Assembly: GCA_964624235.1 (NCBI GenBank)
Contig: CAZUXY010000033.1
Coordinates: forward strand, 1-55,459
DNA length: 55,459 bases
Direction: 5' to 3'
Source: CAZUXY01 sp964624235
Lineage (GTDB): Bacteria; Spirochaetota; UBA4802; UBA5368
Part shown: positions 34,364-43,069 of the stretch, one piece after another
How positions within the stretch are numbered: position 1 is the stretch's first letter
How the letters are laid out: the number at the start of each line of letters is the position of its first letter
Notes under the pieces: model-generated
Seen by the model: only the letters and a program-made list of their open reading frames with translations
Told to the model about the DNA's origin: nothing
Databases searched by the model: none
Made by a program: the position numbers and the translations under genes

Positions 34364-35065
34364 TCACTCGAAGGCGATCTCGGTCAAACAGGTGTCGTCG
34401 TAGCGCGCACCCTTATAGACGCTCCTGATAGTGAGCACGCCGTAAATGTAACGGCCGTATTCGCCTTCGGAAACCGCGTTTCCGGCGGCACGCAGTTCGT
34501 TCCGGGCGACGCGCCAGAAATTTTTCGCGGCGGAATAGTCGATATTGAGCGGAAATCGCTGCGGTTCCATGGTGTCCCCGAGGCGGAGGGTAACGCCGGA
34601 AAATTTCTTCAGGGTATGCTTTGAACAGTAGTTCTCGTATACACCGCTGTCCACCCCCACGAATACTTCCAGGGTGCAGTCCCTGACACGGTTGTTCGCG
34701 AGAAAAAGGTTTTTTGACGCGACCAGACCGTTGTACACGATCATGGTGCGGGCACCGTCTTTAAGCGTCGTCGCGGAGTACCCCGGCGTGGGAATCTCGA
34801 ATATGATCTTGACGCCGATGCCCGGTCCGGGAGCGCCTTCGGCCCATGCAGTCTTCATATTGCCGTCGCAGATGTTGTCGGCGTGGTACATGACGGGATT
34901 CTTCGCGGTCCCTTTCAGCATGGACGTGGACCATGCCTGGTCATGCTCGCAGATGAGCAGCATGTTCCCCCGCAGCGGATTGTAGCTTTCGGAAAAACCG
35001 GTCGGCAGGAAAGCCGTCGCGATCAGCAGTATGATCATCAGCGGTTTGATCCACATATGTTTCAT
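34364..35065 (-). CDS. Exported protein with NADase-type glycan-binding-like domain
   Basis: A 233-residue secreted protein. A signal peptide ends near residue 24 (PTGFSES). The mature part resembles the discoidin-like domain first seen in streptococcal NADase: HADNICDGNMKTAWAEGAPGPGIG, then GLVASKNLFLANNRVRDCTLEV, and later LTIRSVYKGARYDDTCLTEIAF near the end, with the paired tryptophan and aspartate segments. It probably binds sugars or proteins at the surface. AAGGAGG six bases upstream of the ATG at 35065 settles the start, rather than 35128. The gene converges on the PurH-like gene, and the upstream YjbQ gene diverges. Confidence 0.7.
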   Translation of the reverse strand: MKHMWIKPLMIILLIATAFLPTGFSESYNPLRGNMLLICEHDQAWSTSMLKGTAKNPVMYHADNICDGNMKTAWAEGAPGPGIGVKIIFEIPTPGYSATTLKDGARTMIVYNGLVASKNLFLANNRVRDCTLEVFVGVDSGVYENYCSKHTLKKFSGVTLRLGDTMEPQRFPLNIDYSAAKNFWRVARNELRAAGNAVSEGEYGRYIYGVLTIRSVYKGARYDDTCLTEIAFE

Positions 35066-35248
35066 GGGAGTCCTCCTTAATGACAGAAAATATACTGTTA
35101 CGACAGGGTGATGCCGTACATCCCGCACCGTACGGGTCCCCTGTACCTGATGACGCCGCCGCGTAGAAAAGAGTAAAGCCTTTCATGGATAAAAAGGTAC
35201 TTGCAGTGATGAAGGCGGCCGGATACATTTTTGAAGGAGTGTATTGCC

Positions 35249-35665
35249 ATGACCGTAAAAACCGATTACCTGGAAATCTCCACCAAGGGCGGACGCGACG
35301 TCGTCGACATTACACATGAAATAAGTACCATTGTCCGGAAGCACGGCGTGACCCGGGGGGTTGCGGTGGTATTCGTTCCCGGATCAACGGCGGCGCTGAC
35401 GACCATCGAGTATGAACCCGGGCTTGTAGAGGATATCACCCGTTTCCTGGAAAGAATCCTCCCCTACGGCGACCCCTATTCCCACCACAATACCTGGCAC
35501 GACGACAACGGTGCCGCCCATCTGCAATCCGCGCTGATCGGACCGTCGCTCTCGATACCGGTCATCGACGGCAGGCCTGTTCTGGGAACATGGCAGCAGG
35601 TGGTTCTTATCGACTGCGATACCCGTCCAAGGACACGCCGTCTCGTGGTCCAGCTGCTGTGGTGA
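35249..35665 (+). CDS. YjbQ-family (UPF0047) protein
   Basis: A 138-residue protein of the YjbQ/UPF0047 family. Hallmarks are VVFVPGSTAALTTIEYEPGLVEDI, the histidine patch PYSHHNTWHDDNGAAHLQSAL and GTWQQVVLIDCDTRPR. The E. coli member has weak thiamine-phosphate synthase activity; whether that is the true role is uncertain. The start is the ATG at 35249 with GAAGGAG nine bases upstream; the TTG at 35231 is part of that ribosome site. The gene is monocistronic, converging with the MORN gene. Confidence 0.85.
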   Translation: MTVKTDYLEISTKGGRDVVDITHEISTIVRKHGVTRGVAVVFVPGSTAALTTIEYEPGLVEDITRFLERILPYGDPYSHHNTWHDDNGAAHLQSALIGPSLSIPVIDGRPVLGTWQQVVLIDCDTRPRTRRLVVQLLW

Positions 35666-35725
35666 TCCGCCCGCAATGGGCCGCAACAGGACAACGGGAT
35701 TTTGTACACATCGACCAGCGCGGTT

Positions 35726-36265
35726 CTATAGCTTGATTAAAGGTTTTCTTCTGCGCTTTTTTTCTTTCTTTTCCTCTTTCTTTTCCGGTTCGTTTTTGAC
35801 TTCAGGTTCTTTCTTCGTGGTGGCGCCGAAGAACAATCCATCTTTCCACAGCCCTTCCTGTACACGTCCGTCAGGATGCGTCATGGTGCCCTTGCCGTCG
35901 GGTTTGCCGTTCTTCCACTGCCCGGTGTATTTCTGCCCGTTCTTCAGCGTCATGGTCCCGAAACCTTCGACCTTTTCATTCTTGAAATCACCGGTGTATA
36001 CCTTGCCGTCGGGATAATACATGGTGGCCCTGCCTTCCATCCTCCCGTTCCGGAACTGTCCTGTATACTTCGCTCCATCTTTGAAAGTGATCGTTCCCTC
36101 ACCGTGAGGTTTGCCGTTCTTCCATTGGCCGGTATATTGCCTCCCGTCTTTGGTCTTCATGGTACCCTGTCCGTTCATACAGTTCCCGCTGAGACACTGG
36201 GCATAGGTAGCGTGGGCGACCATGAAAAAAAATAACACCAGGAATCCCGTCAATACACGATTCAT
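35726..36265 (-). CDS. Secreted MORN-repeat protein
   Basis: A 179-residue protein with a signal peptide (cleavage near ATYAQ) and five MORN repeats of about 23 residues, in the form YTGQWKNGKPHGEGTITF, then YTGQFRNGRMEGRATMYY, YTGDFKNEKVEGFGTMTL, YTGQWKNGKPDGKGTMTH and a degenerate EGLWKDGLFFGATT. The C-terminal 35 residues are almost all Lys, Glu and Arg. MORN repeats bind lipid or protein partners. The start at 36265 has GGAGG five bases upstream; the ATG at 36277 forms part of that site. Repeats one and four are nearly identical, which suggests a recent internal duplication. Confidence 0.85.
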   Translation of the reverse strand: MNRVLTGFLVLFFFMVAHATYAQCLSGNCMNGQGTMKTKDGRQYTGQWKNGKPHGEGTITFKDGAKYTGQFRNGRMEGRATMYYPDGKVYTGDFKNEKVEGFGTMTLKNGQKYTGQWKNGKPDGKGTMTHPDGRVQEGLWKDGLFFGATTKKEPEVKNEPEKKEEKKEKKRRRKPLIKL

Positions 36266-36463
36266 ACCTTCCTCCATTTATATTTAATAATTCCCGTCGC
36301 TGCAATATAACACGATATCCACCCGTTCTCCGGTCATCCATTAGTACCGTCCGGGAAAGGCAATAGTGAAATAAAATTCCGGGAACGCCAGTCGCATTGT
36401 ACCGCATGGCGGGCAGGAAAAAGGTCTGTGCGGTCGACGATATCTGAAATCCCGAGTAAACCT

Positions 36464-37060
36464 TCAGGCCTTTTTACGGCCTTCATACTCTTTTATGTAT
36501 TCATCAATGAGGCCGCGGCCGCGGGGAATACTCTCTTCCTTCACCGGACGCGCGCGCCGCAAGAGCAGACCGCCCAACGCCCTGAAGGGGAAAAGCACCG
36601 CCTTTTTTATTAATGAAACCACCGTTCCGGTGAACTCAACAACCGCCTTCAGCAGGGAACCCCTGGCACCGGATGCAGCCATGTTGAGTTTATCGGCCGA
36701 AGTCGACACAGCGGCTGACACCGCCGCCGGTACCGCTTTTTCGCGGCCGTACATGGCGGGGACAGGGTTCACCGCGTAACGGTCGTAAACCCTGCCGGGA
36801 CGAAAAGGTACTCGTTTCGGGATTTTGATGTTGTAATAAACCCTGGCCTGGGACTCGGACGACTTGTCGATTATGAAAAGAAGGAGATAATACACGTACA
36901 TGAAGAGGTTGAAGAAGATAAGGAAAAAGGCCTCCCATACATCATAGAACGCCCAGAAGAGCTCAACCAGCATTTTAAAGAAATCACCGATCTTGTAGAA
37001 AAACTTGAAAAAATTATCGACGCTTTGGTTGTAAAATTGGCGCACTAGACCGTATTTCAT
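36464..37060 (-). CDS. Hypothetical membrane-associated protein
   Basis: A 198-residue protein of unknown family. The N-terminal 65 residues are very aromatic and hydrophobic (VDNFFKFFYKIGDFFKML, FWAFYDVWEAFFLIFFNLF), forming one or two membrane helices; a basic region with PRRVPFRPGRVYDRYAVNPVPA-like sequence follows, then an amphipathic segment at about 145-165 (VVSLIKKAVLFPFRALGG). The end is charged. AAGGTG six bases from the ATG at 37060 supports the start. It stands alone, upstream of and diverging from the ubiD operon. Confidence 0.55.
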   Translation of the reverse strand: MKYGLVRQFYNQSVDNFFKFFYKIGDFFKMLVELFWAFYDVWEAFFLIFFNLFMYVYYLLLFIIDKSSESQARVYYNIKIPKRVPFRPGRVYDRYAVNPVPAMYGREKAVPAAVSAAVSTSADKLNMAASGARGSLLKAVVEFTGTVVSLIKKAVLFPFRALGGLLLRRARPVKEESIPRGRGLIDEYIKEYEGRKKA

Positions 37061-37272
37061 ATCTCACCTTCCCGGCCACAGATGGTATAAAACACGGAAA
37101 GGAGTGTCAATCTTTTTGCATGGTGCCCTGACGGTATTATTTTGTTGAAAAAATCGGAACGGACTTCCATGCTGTCCTTTAATTACGGCAGTGCGGGCGC
37201 CCGTATCACCATATCACAGGAGAGGTTCATCGCACTGCCGGGCCGCTGAAACAAAGGATGCATCTGAACGCA

Positions 37273-38715
37273 ATGGCTTACAATAATCTCCTTGAATTCA
37301 TATCCCGGCTCGAATCCTCCGGTGAGCTGAAACGAATACATGCCGAGGTAGACCCCCGTCTTGAAATAACCGAAGTAGCCGATCGCACGGGCAAGGCGGG
37401 CGGCGGCGCGCTCCTCTTCGAGAAGGTAAAGGGTTCGGCCTACCCCCTGCTGATCAACGCCTTCGGCAGTTACCGACGCATGCAGATGGCGCTGAACTGT
37501 ACGGGCTTCGATGAAATCGGCGGCCGTATCGAGTCACTCATCTCCATACGACAACCCGAAGGGCTGCGCGGAAAAATAAAGACCCTCTTCACGCTGAAAG
37601 AGATTGCCGGCATACTCCCACGTAAAGTCAGGAAGGCCCCCTGCCAGGAGAGGATCCATACCGAAGGCCCTCTGCTTGACCTGCTCCCCGTCATCACCTG
37701 CTGGCCGGGCGACGGGGGCCCCTATATCACCCTCCCCGTCGTGATAACACGGGACCCCGACACGGGGGTGCAGAACGCGGGGATGTACCGCATGCAGAAG
37801 TTCGACGGTCGCACCACTGGCATGCACTGGCAGTACAACAAGGACGGCGCACGCCATTACGAAAAACACAGGGCTGTGAATTCACGCATGGAGGTCGCGG
37901 TAGCGCTGGGAGGAATTCCCGCCGTCACCTATGCCGCGACGGCCCCCCTCCCCCCCGACGTGGACGAGATGATTTTCGCGGGATGGATCGAGTCCCGTCC
38001 TATTGAGATGGTGAAATGCAAAACCCTTGAACTGTATGTTCCGGCCCAGTCGGATTTCGTGCTCGAGGGCTACGTGGATCCCGGCGATGATCGGCTCGAG
38101 GGTCCTTTCGGCGACCACACGGGGTTTTATTCAGCGGCCGACATGTACCCGGTATTCCACGTCACTTGCCTCACCTGCCGTGATGACGCGGTCTATCCCG
38201 CCACCATAGTGGGGAAACCCCCCATGGAGGACTGCTACATGGCGAAAGCCACCGAAAGGATATTCCTGCCCCTGATGAAGCGCCTGATACCCGAGATAGC
38301 CGATATCGAGCTTCCCCTGGAAGGGGTGTTCCATAACTGCGCGCTCGTCTCGATAAGGAAAAAGCATCCCGGCGAGGCCAAGAAGGTCATACACGCCCTG
38401 TGGGGCCTGGGGCAGATGGCCTCGACCAAGTTCATCGCGGTCTTCGACGACGATATCGATCTCAGGGATTACAGCACCGTAACATGGAAACTTCTCAACA
38501 ACGTCGACCCGCGCAGGGATCTACTGTTGTCCGAGGGACCGCTGGACGCCCTGGACCATTCGGCCCCGTACGCTAATTTCGGCGGCAAGATGGGCATCGA
38601 TGCCACGAGAAAGACACGCGAAGAAGGCATGGGACGGGACTGGCCCGAAGAGATACGCATGAGCGATGATATCAAAGACATGGTTACACGACGGTGGAGA
38701 GAATATGGACTTTAA
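37273..38715 (+). CDS. ubiD: UbiD-family menaquinone decarboxylase
   Basis: A 480-residue UbiD-type (de)carboxylase that needs prenylated FMN made by the UbiX encoded two genes on. Recognisable parts are LLEFISRLESSGELKRI at the start, the WPGDGGPYITLP segment, MHWQYNKDGARHY, and LEGPFGDHTGFYS, which includes the active-site Glu. In the futalosine pathway it removes the carboxylate from the 6-naphthoate intermediate after prenylation. The start at 37273 matches the family's usual beginning, but an ATG at 37258 cannot be excluded; neither has a good ribosome site. First gene of the operon ubiD-ubiA-ubiX-mqnE-mqnA, overlapping ubiA by 11 bases. Confidence 0.9.
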   Translation: MAYNNLLEFISRLESSGELKRIHAEVDPRLEITEVADRTGKAGGGALLFEKVKGSAYPLLINAFGSYRRMQMALNCTGFDEIGGRIESLISIRQPEGLRGKIKTLFTLKEIAGILPRKVRKAPCQERIHTEGPLLDLLPVITCWPGDGGPYITLPVVITRDPDTGVQNAGMYRMQKFDGRTTGMHWQYNKDGARHYEKHRAVNSRMEVAVALGGIPAVTYAATAPLPPDVDEMIFAGWIESRPIEMVKCKTLELYVPAQSDFVLEGYVDPGDDRLEGPFGDHTGFYSAADMYPVFHVTCLTCRDDAVYPATIVGKPPMEDCYMAKATERIFLPLMKRLIPEIADIELPLEGVFHNCALVSIRKKHPGEAKKVIHALWGLGQMASTKFIAVFDDDIDLRDYSTVTWKLLNNVDPRRDLLLSEGPLDALDHSAPYANFGGKMGIDATRKTREEGMGRDWPEEIRMSDDIKDMVTRRWREYGL

Positions 38716-39550
38716 GAAATTTTCACGGCTTATAATGATAGAGCAGACTTTCTTCGCCCTGCCCTTCGCCTACATCGGAACGCTCTTCGCCGGAGGAGGA
38801 ACCCCCTGGACATGGCTTTGGGTGACCCTGGCCCTGGTTTCCGCCAGGGTCGCGGGCATGTCCTTCAACAGGTTCATAGACCGCGATATCGACAGGAAGA
38901 ACCCCAGGACCAGCAACCGCCATCTGCCGCGGGGCGAGGTTTCTCCCGGGGAGGTGCTGCTCATCGCCGTCGTTTCATCGGCGCTGCTGGTGTTTTCCTC
39001 ATGGATGCTGAATACGCTGTGTTTTTACCTCTCGTTCGCGGCGGTGGCGCTGCTTGTCACCTATTCATATTTCAAACGGTTCACTTCATCATCGCATTAC
39101 TACCTGGGAATAATAGAGGCGGCGGCGCCGGTGGGGGGATATATCGCCGTCACCGCAGAATTCACCCTGGTCGCCATCGTACTAGGCGCCGCGATAATGT
39201 TCTGGATAGCGGGACTCGATATCGTCTACGCGCTCCAGGATACGGAATTCGACCGGCGCGAAGGGCTTTTTTCGCTGCCCGCCAGATTCGGCGGAAAACG
39301 GGCCCTCCAGTTGTCGCTCGTTTCCTACGTACTCTCGTTCACGGCCATGGCGGGGGCGGGAATCATCACCGCGCGGAGTACGGCCTACTGGGTCGCCGTT
39401 GCCTGCATAGGAATCATCTTTTTCAGACAGCAGCGCCTGGCGCGCAGCGAGAATGTCGAAGAGGCGATCCTGGAGTTTTTCAGCATAAACCGTTATATTT
39501 CCCCGATCCTGCTGGTGGGAACATTTATTGATGTATTCATCAAACCGTGA
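38705..39550 (+). CDS. mqnP: UbiA-family naphthoate prenyltransferase (MqnP-like)
   Basis: A 281-residue membrane prenyltransferase with eight or nine helices. Its two aspartate-rich sites are NRFIDRDIDRKNPRT and DIVYALQDTEFDRREGLFS, which bind magnesium and the polyprenyl diphosphate. In this operon it should attach the polyprenyl chain to 1,4-dihydroxy-6-naphthoate (MqnP role), rather than act on 4-hydroxybenzoate. The start is the ATG at 38705, with GGAG five bases upstream and an 11-base overlap with ubiD, so the two are translationally coupled. An earlier in-frame ATG at 38666 lies inside ubiD. Confidence 0.88.
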   Translation: MDFKKFSRLIMIEQTFFALPFAYIGTLFAGGGTPWTWLWVTLALVSARVAGMSFNRFIDRDIDRKNPRTSNRHLPRGEVSPGEVLLIAVVSSALLVFSSWMLNTLCFYLSFAAVALLVTYSYFKRFTSSSHYYLGIIEAAAPVGGYIAVTAEFTLVAIVLGAAIMFWIAGLDIVYALQDTEFDRREGLFSLPARFGGKRALQLSLVSYVLSFTAMAGAGIITARSTAYWVAVACIGIIFFRQQRLARSENVEEAILEFFSINRYISPILLVGTFIDVFIKP

Positions 39551-39563
39551 TAAAGTGAGAGTC

Positions 39564-40175
39564 ATGTACATCATAGGTATCACCGGCGCCAGCGGACCTG
39601 TTATCGGCGTACGCCTGATCGAGGAACTTTTGGCACGCGATCTTCCCGTGGCGTCGATAATATCGAAGGCCGCCGCACCCGTACTGCGACACGAGGTCCC
39701 CGGTGCTGAAAAATTCACCGACATGAAGAACCTCCTCTTGTCGCGCAGGCCCGGAATCCGCGCGGAACAACTGACGGAATTCGATGACGGCGACCTCTGG
39801 GCCCCGCCTTCGAGCGGAACTGCCCCAAACCGCGCTGTCATCATAGCCCCCTGCTCCATGAAGACCCTCTCGGCCGTCGCCGCCGGATACGCCGACACCC
39901 TGATACACCGCGCGGCCGACGTGGCATTGAAAGAGGGAAGAAAATGCGTACTGGTGCCGCGTGAAACCCCCCTCAGCCTGATCCACCTGGAAAACATGGC
40001 AAAGGCGAAAAGGGCGGGCGCCGACATAGTTCCGCCCGTCCCGGGATTCTATACGCGGCCGGAGACCGTGGATGACATAATCGATTATGTCGTAGGAAAA
40101 ATATTGAACCTTCTGGGGATCGAACACGACCTGTTCCGGCCATGGGAGCCGCCGCATGCTCCCGAAGGTCGATGA
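39564..40175 (+). CDS. ubiX: UbiX flavin prenyltransferase
   Basis: A 203-residue flavin prenyltransferase. It makes the prenylated FMN cofactor for the UbiD enzyme of the same operon. Visible parts are IGITGASGPVIGVRLIEEL (flavin site), IAPCSMKTLSAVAAGYADTLIHRAADVALKEGRK, and the LVPRETPLSLIHLENM segment, with PPVPGFYTRPETVDDIIDYV at the end. The ATG at 39564 gives the usual family start; the ATG at 39528 lies inside the end of ubiA. Length is normal. Its end overlaps mqnE by 20 bases. Confidence 0.9.
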   Translation: MYIIGITGASGPVIGVRLIEELLARDLPVASIISKAAAPVLRHEVPGAEKFTDMKNLLLSRRPGIRAEQLTEFDDGDLWAPPSSGTAPNRAVIIAPCSMKTLSAVAAGYADTLIHRAADVALKEGRKCVLVPRETPLSLIHLENMAKAKRAGADIVPPVPGFYTRPETVDDIIDYVVGKILNLLGIEHDLFRPWEPPHAPEGR

Positions 40176-41277
40176 AGCGCACCACGGCATGAACCCGTCG
40201 GATTTCAACAACCCCTTCCTCCGTTCCGTCGCCGAAAAAGTGATCTCGGGCACCCCGGTTTCTGACAGCGACGCGCGCGGCATGCTGGCGACAGACGACA
40301 TCATGGAACTCGGGGCCGTCGCCCATTACGTCAAGAAACGGGCCCACAACAGCAGGGTATATTACGGCGTCAACATGAACCTCAACTACACCAATGTCTG
40401 CGAACTCCGCTGTCCCCTCTGCGCCTTTTCCCGGGACGCGGGTGATTCCGCCGCCTATACCATGAGCCTGGACGAGATCGAAGAAAAGGTCAGGAAGGAG
40501 CTGGTTTACGGCATCGATGAGGTGCATATCGTGGGAGGATTAAACCCGGCCCTGGAACCGGATTATTTTTTAGAGATGCTGCGGCGCATCAAGAAGGTCA
40601 GACAAAGTCTCTTCATCGTCGCCTTCACCGCCGTCGAGTACGACTATTTTTCCAGAAGGAGCGGCGTTCCCCTTGACAGGCTTTTCGCTCTCTTCAGGGA
40701 TGCGGGCCTGGGTGCCCTGCCCGGCGGGGGCGCGGAAATTTTTTCGGCCAGGGTCAGGGAAACCATCGCACCGCGGAAGATCCCCGGCGACCGCTGGCTC
40801 GAGGTAATGGAGGCCGCCCACCGCGCCGGGCTGAAGACCAACGCGACCATGCTCTACGGACACGTCGAAACCGATGATGATATCGTCGACCACCTCGCGC
40901 GCATCCGCTCCCTACAGAACACCACCGGCGGATTCAAGACCATGGTGCCCCTGCCGTTTCACGCGGAAAACACCGGCGTACGGCCCGGGAGGGATCTCAC
41001 CGGGTTTGACCACCTGAAGACCTATGCCACGGCGAGGATTTTTCTCCATAATGTACCCCATCTCAAGGCGCTGTGGATGTATCTGGGCGAGAAGATGGCG
41101 CAGGTGCTGCTGCACTTCGGTGTGGACGATTTCGGGGCGACCTACCGTCACGAAAAGGTGGTACACGCGGCCGGCGCCGCCACACCCGATTTCGGGTCCG
41201 AAGAACATTTAAAACGGCTCATCGAGAACGCCGGCATGACGCCGGTACGCACCACCGCCGGTTACGCGGGCACGTAG
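40156..41277 (+). CDS. mqnE: Aminodeoxyfutalosine synthase MqnE (radical SAM)
   Basis: A 373-residue radical SAM enzyme. The 4Fe-4S cysteines are Cys82, Cys86 and Cys89 in NVCELRCPLCAF. Features that separate it from MqnC are DEVHIVGGLNPALEPDYFLEML, PGGGAEIFSARVRETIAP and NATMLYGHVETDDD. It joins 3-[(1-carboxyvinyl)oxy]benzoate from MqnA to SAM-derived adenosyl to give aminodeoxyfutalosine. The start at 40156 overlaps ubiX by 20 bases; an in-frame ATG at 40189 (MNPSDF) is an alternative, neither having a good ribosome site. The next gene, mqnA, begins 13 bases after its stop. Confidence 0.92.
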   Translation: MLPKVDEAHHGMNPSDFNNPFLRSVAEKVISGTPVSDSDARGMLATDDIMELGAVAHYVKKRAHNSRVYYGVNMNLNYTNVCELRCPLCAFSRDAGDSAAYTMSLDEIEEKVRKELVYGIDEVHIVGGLNPALEPDYFLEMLRRIKKVRQSLFIVAFTAVEYDYFSRRSGVPLDRLFALFRDAGLGALPGGGAEIFSARVRETIAPRKIPGDRWLEVMEAAHRAGLKTNATMLYGHVETDDDIVDHLARIRSLQNTTGGFKTMVPLPFHAENTGVRPGRDLTGFDHLKTYATARIFLHNVPHLKALWMYLGEKMAQVLLHFGVDDFGATYRHEKVVHAAGAATPDFGSEEHLKRLIENAGMTPVRTTAGYAGT

Positions 41278-41290
41278 CGAGGTCATGTCC

Positions 41291-42103
41291 ATGAAACTCG
41301 GTTACATTGATTATCTCAACTGCTACCCCTTCTATTACCACATGCTTGAGAAAGACACCCTTGCGGACGTGGAAATCATCCCCGCGTATCCCAGCGACCT
41401 CAACCGCATGATGAGCGACGGCACCCTGGACATGAGCCCGGTGTCATCGGCAGTATACGCTGAATTGCAGAAAGAGGTGATGATACTGCCGGATTTCTGC
41501 CTCTCGTCCATCGGCTATGTCCGCTCGGTAATCCTCATCAGCCGCCTGCCCATCGAAGAGTTAGACGGACGCCGCGTGGGATTGTCTACCGCCTCGCGCA
41601 CCTCGGTGGTGCTCTTGAAAATTCTGCTGGAGAAGTATTACGGCCTGCGCCCGCACTACCTTCCCGCCATGCCGTCTCCTTCGCTGAAGGAGATCGACGC
41701 CGCACTGGTGATCGGCAACGAGGCGCTGCAGGCACTGAAAGAACCCGTCCCCTATGTATACGACCTGGGCGACCTCTGGCTCAGAAAAACCGGGCACCCG
41801 GTGGTCTTCGCCGTCTTCACGGTGCGCCGCGACATCATTGAGCGAAACCGGGAACCGATACGGCACATCATCGATTCGTACAACAGATCGCTTCGTTGTC
41901 TGCGGACCGAACGGGACGCGCTCATCGCGGCGGCCCGCAGAAAGTATCCCGAAATACATTACGACATCGATACCTACTACCGGCTGCTGAAGTTCGAACT
42001 GACCGGCGATCTGAAAAAAGCCCTGGAGTTTTATTTCCGGGAGGCCGCCGAACTGGGGCTGCTCGAAAGGGTGAAGAGGCTGGAATATCTGGGTACCGCA
42101 TAA
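41291..42103 (+). CDS. mqnA: Chorismate dehydratase MqnA
   Basis: A 270-residue MqnA with the family start LGYIDYLNCYPFYYHM and a periplasmic-binding-protein-like fold (DMSPVSSAVYAEL, LISRLPIEELDGRRVGLSTASRTS). It dehydrates chorismate to 3-[(1-carboxyvinyl)oxy]benzoate, the first committed step of the futalosine pathway. The ATG at 41291 has GAGG eight bases upstream; an ATG at 41285 is too close to that site. It is the last recognised gene of the menaquinone operon, so the first enzyme of the pathway is encoded last. Confidence 0.93.
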   Translation: MKLGYIDYLNCYPFYYHMLEKDTLADVEIIPAYPSDLNRMMSDGTLDMSPVSSAVYAELQKEVMILPDFCLSSIGYVRSVILISRLPIEELDGRRVGLSTASRTSVVLLKILLEKYYGLRPHYLPAMPSPSLKEIDAALVIGNEALQALKEPVPYVYDLGDLWLRKTGHPVVFAVFTVRRDIIERNREPIRHIIDSYNRSLRCLRTERDALIAAARRKYPEIHYDIDTYYRLLKFELTGDLKKALEFYFREAAELGLLERVKRLEYLGTA

Positions 42104-42172
42104 ACGGTTTCATGAATTGCTTCCCGCCTTCACGTGCGGGAGTGGGGCCCGGCAACGGGAGGAGTGTGTAAC

Positions 42173-42331
42173 ATGAAGAAACCCGTGATCGGAAGGACGG
42201 AGACCACAACAGAAAAAAGAATACGCCGGCGCTGGACATCACCCCGAGAGGAGATCCGTTGTTATTCCCGGTATCGCGCTGGAAGTCTCACGGTTGGCAG
42301 AAAATCACCCCTGACAGTTTCACATTCCTGA
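42173..42331 (+). CDS. Possible small basic protein after mqnA
   Basis: A 52-codon frame preceded by an excellent ribosome-binding site, GGGAGGAG with an eight-base spacer before the ATG at 42173. The peptide is very basic (EKRIRRRWTSPREEIRCYSRY) and lacks recognisable domains. Its last 44 bases overlap the 3' end of the convergent secreted protein gene. A short hairpin CCCGC/GCGGG (42123-42140) lies between mqnA and this frame. Translation is plausible from the site alone, but I cannot exclude chance. Confidence 0.35.
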   Translation: MKKPVIGRTETTTEKRIRRRWTSPREEIRCYSRYRAGSLTVGRKSPLTVSHS

Positions 42332-42710
42332 AAGGACATACATGAGTCTCTTTAACAAGGTTATAACCTGCGGTCGTACGTCGTTTGATGGGAACTTCAC
42401 TGGCGATATGGATGATTCTCCTTTCCCCTCTGTACAATTTGATATTCCGGAATGTGTTTGATGTCCATCCCGTTCCCGCAAAATTTGATTGATATTCAAC
42501 ATTAAAACATACCGAACTTCTTGTGCTTTTATTCCATACCTCAATCGCAAGCTGGGTCTTTTCCCATCCCGCCTCCATGCCGCGCCCCTTGTTGATGAGC
42601 ACCTGTACAAGCCGGACCGCCTGTTTCGGATCTTCCTTTATGTTTTGAGAATAAGCGCTGCAAAGAGATACACACAGTGTCATGCTGATAATTAAAGCTG
42701 TTCGTTTCAT
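42288..42710 (-). CDS. Hypothetical secreted protein
   Basis: A 140-residue protein with a signal peptide (MKRT, hydrophobic run, cleavage near SAYSQ). The mature part has an N-terminal helix (DPKQAVRLVQVLINKGRGMEA) and a beta-rich middle (TQLAIEVWNKSTRSS, VCFNVEYQSNF, RNIKLYRGERRIIHIA). Three cysteines remain after cleavage. No family is recognised. No good ribosome-binding site precedes the ATG. Its upstream region carries the nested inverted repeats at 42789-42900. Confidence 0.5.
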   Translation of the reverse strand: MKRTALIISMTLCVSLCSAYSQNIKEDPKQAVRLVQVLINKGRGMEAGWEKTQLAIEVWNKSTRSSVCFNVEYQSNFAGTGWTSNTFRNIKLYRGERRIIHIASEVPIKRRTTAGYNLVKETHVCPFRNVKLSGVIFCQP

Positions 42711-42788
42711 ATGGTATTCTTCTCCACGGTCTTATTGCATCGCATTATCCATATCCATTAAAATGAAAATTCAAGTAATAAATGATAA

Positions 42789-42900
42789 GGGAACCTCTAA
42801 CTATCACATTTTGGTTGTTCCCCTGTGGGCACATGCTAAGGATAAAATCAGAATTTTCAATAGTGGTATTTCGGAAAATTCTAATTTTTAGAGGTGCCCA
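42789..42900. repeat. Nested, mutually exclusive inverted repeats
   Basis: Four exact inverted pairs interlock here: GGGAAC (42789-42794) with GTTCCC (42817-42822); CCTCTAA (42794-42800) with TTAGAGG (42888-42894); TGGGCAC (42826-42832) with GTGCCCA (42894-42900); and AGAATTTTC (42850-42858) with GAAAATTCT (42874-42882). Several share bases, so they cannot all pair at once. On the minus strand they lie 80-190 bases upstream of the secreted protein gene, as an attenuator-like leader might. Function is inference. Confidence 0.4.
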
Positions 42901-42966
42901 TAAATCACCGGCAGTGTAGTGATTAATACATGGGGATTCCCGCTCTCACCGAGAGTGACATTCTTC

Positions 42967-43050
42967 CCGGCATAAAAGTATATTCCAGGGGGTTTCTGCC
43001 GGAAAAAATCTTTTCTCACCGGCGAAAAGCCCCTTGACAGGGTCCTTACT
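42967..43050 (+). repeat. Diverged intergenic repeat, copy A
   Basis: This 84-base stretch aligns without gaps to 47118-47201 (57 of 84 positions, counted by eye). The best part is the last 20 bases, which contain CCTTGACAGGGT and end CTTACT, with 18 of 20 matching. It sits 19 bases beyond the end of the DUF1801 gene. The two copies are in the same orientation and bracket a 4-kb accessory stretch. Confidence 0.5.
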
Positions 43051-43069
43051 CCTTCCACTTAATGTGTAG

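Noticed and set aside
39182..40304. Long minus-strand frames (281 and 254 codons) opposite ubiA, ubiX and mqnE
   Set aside because: They lie entirely opposite strong, family-recognised genes and have no domain or ribosome-binding site; GC-rich codon bias produces such frames.
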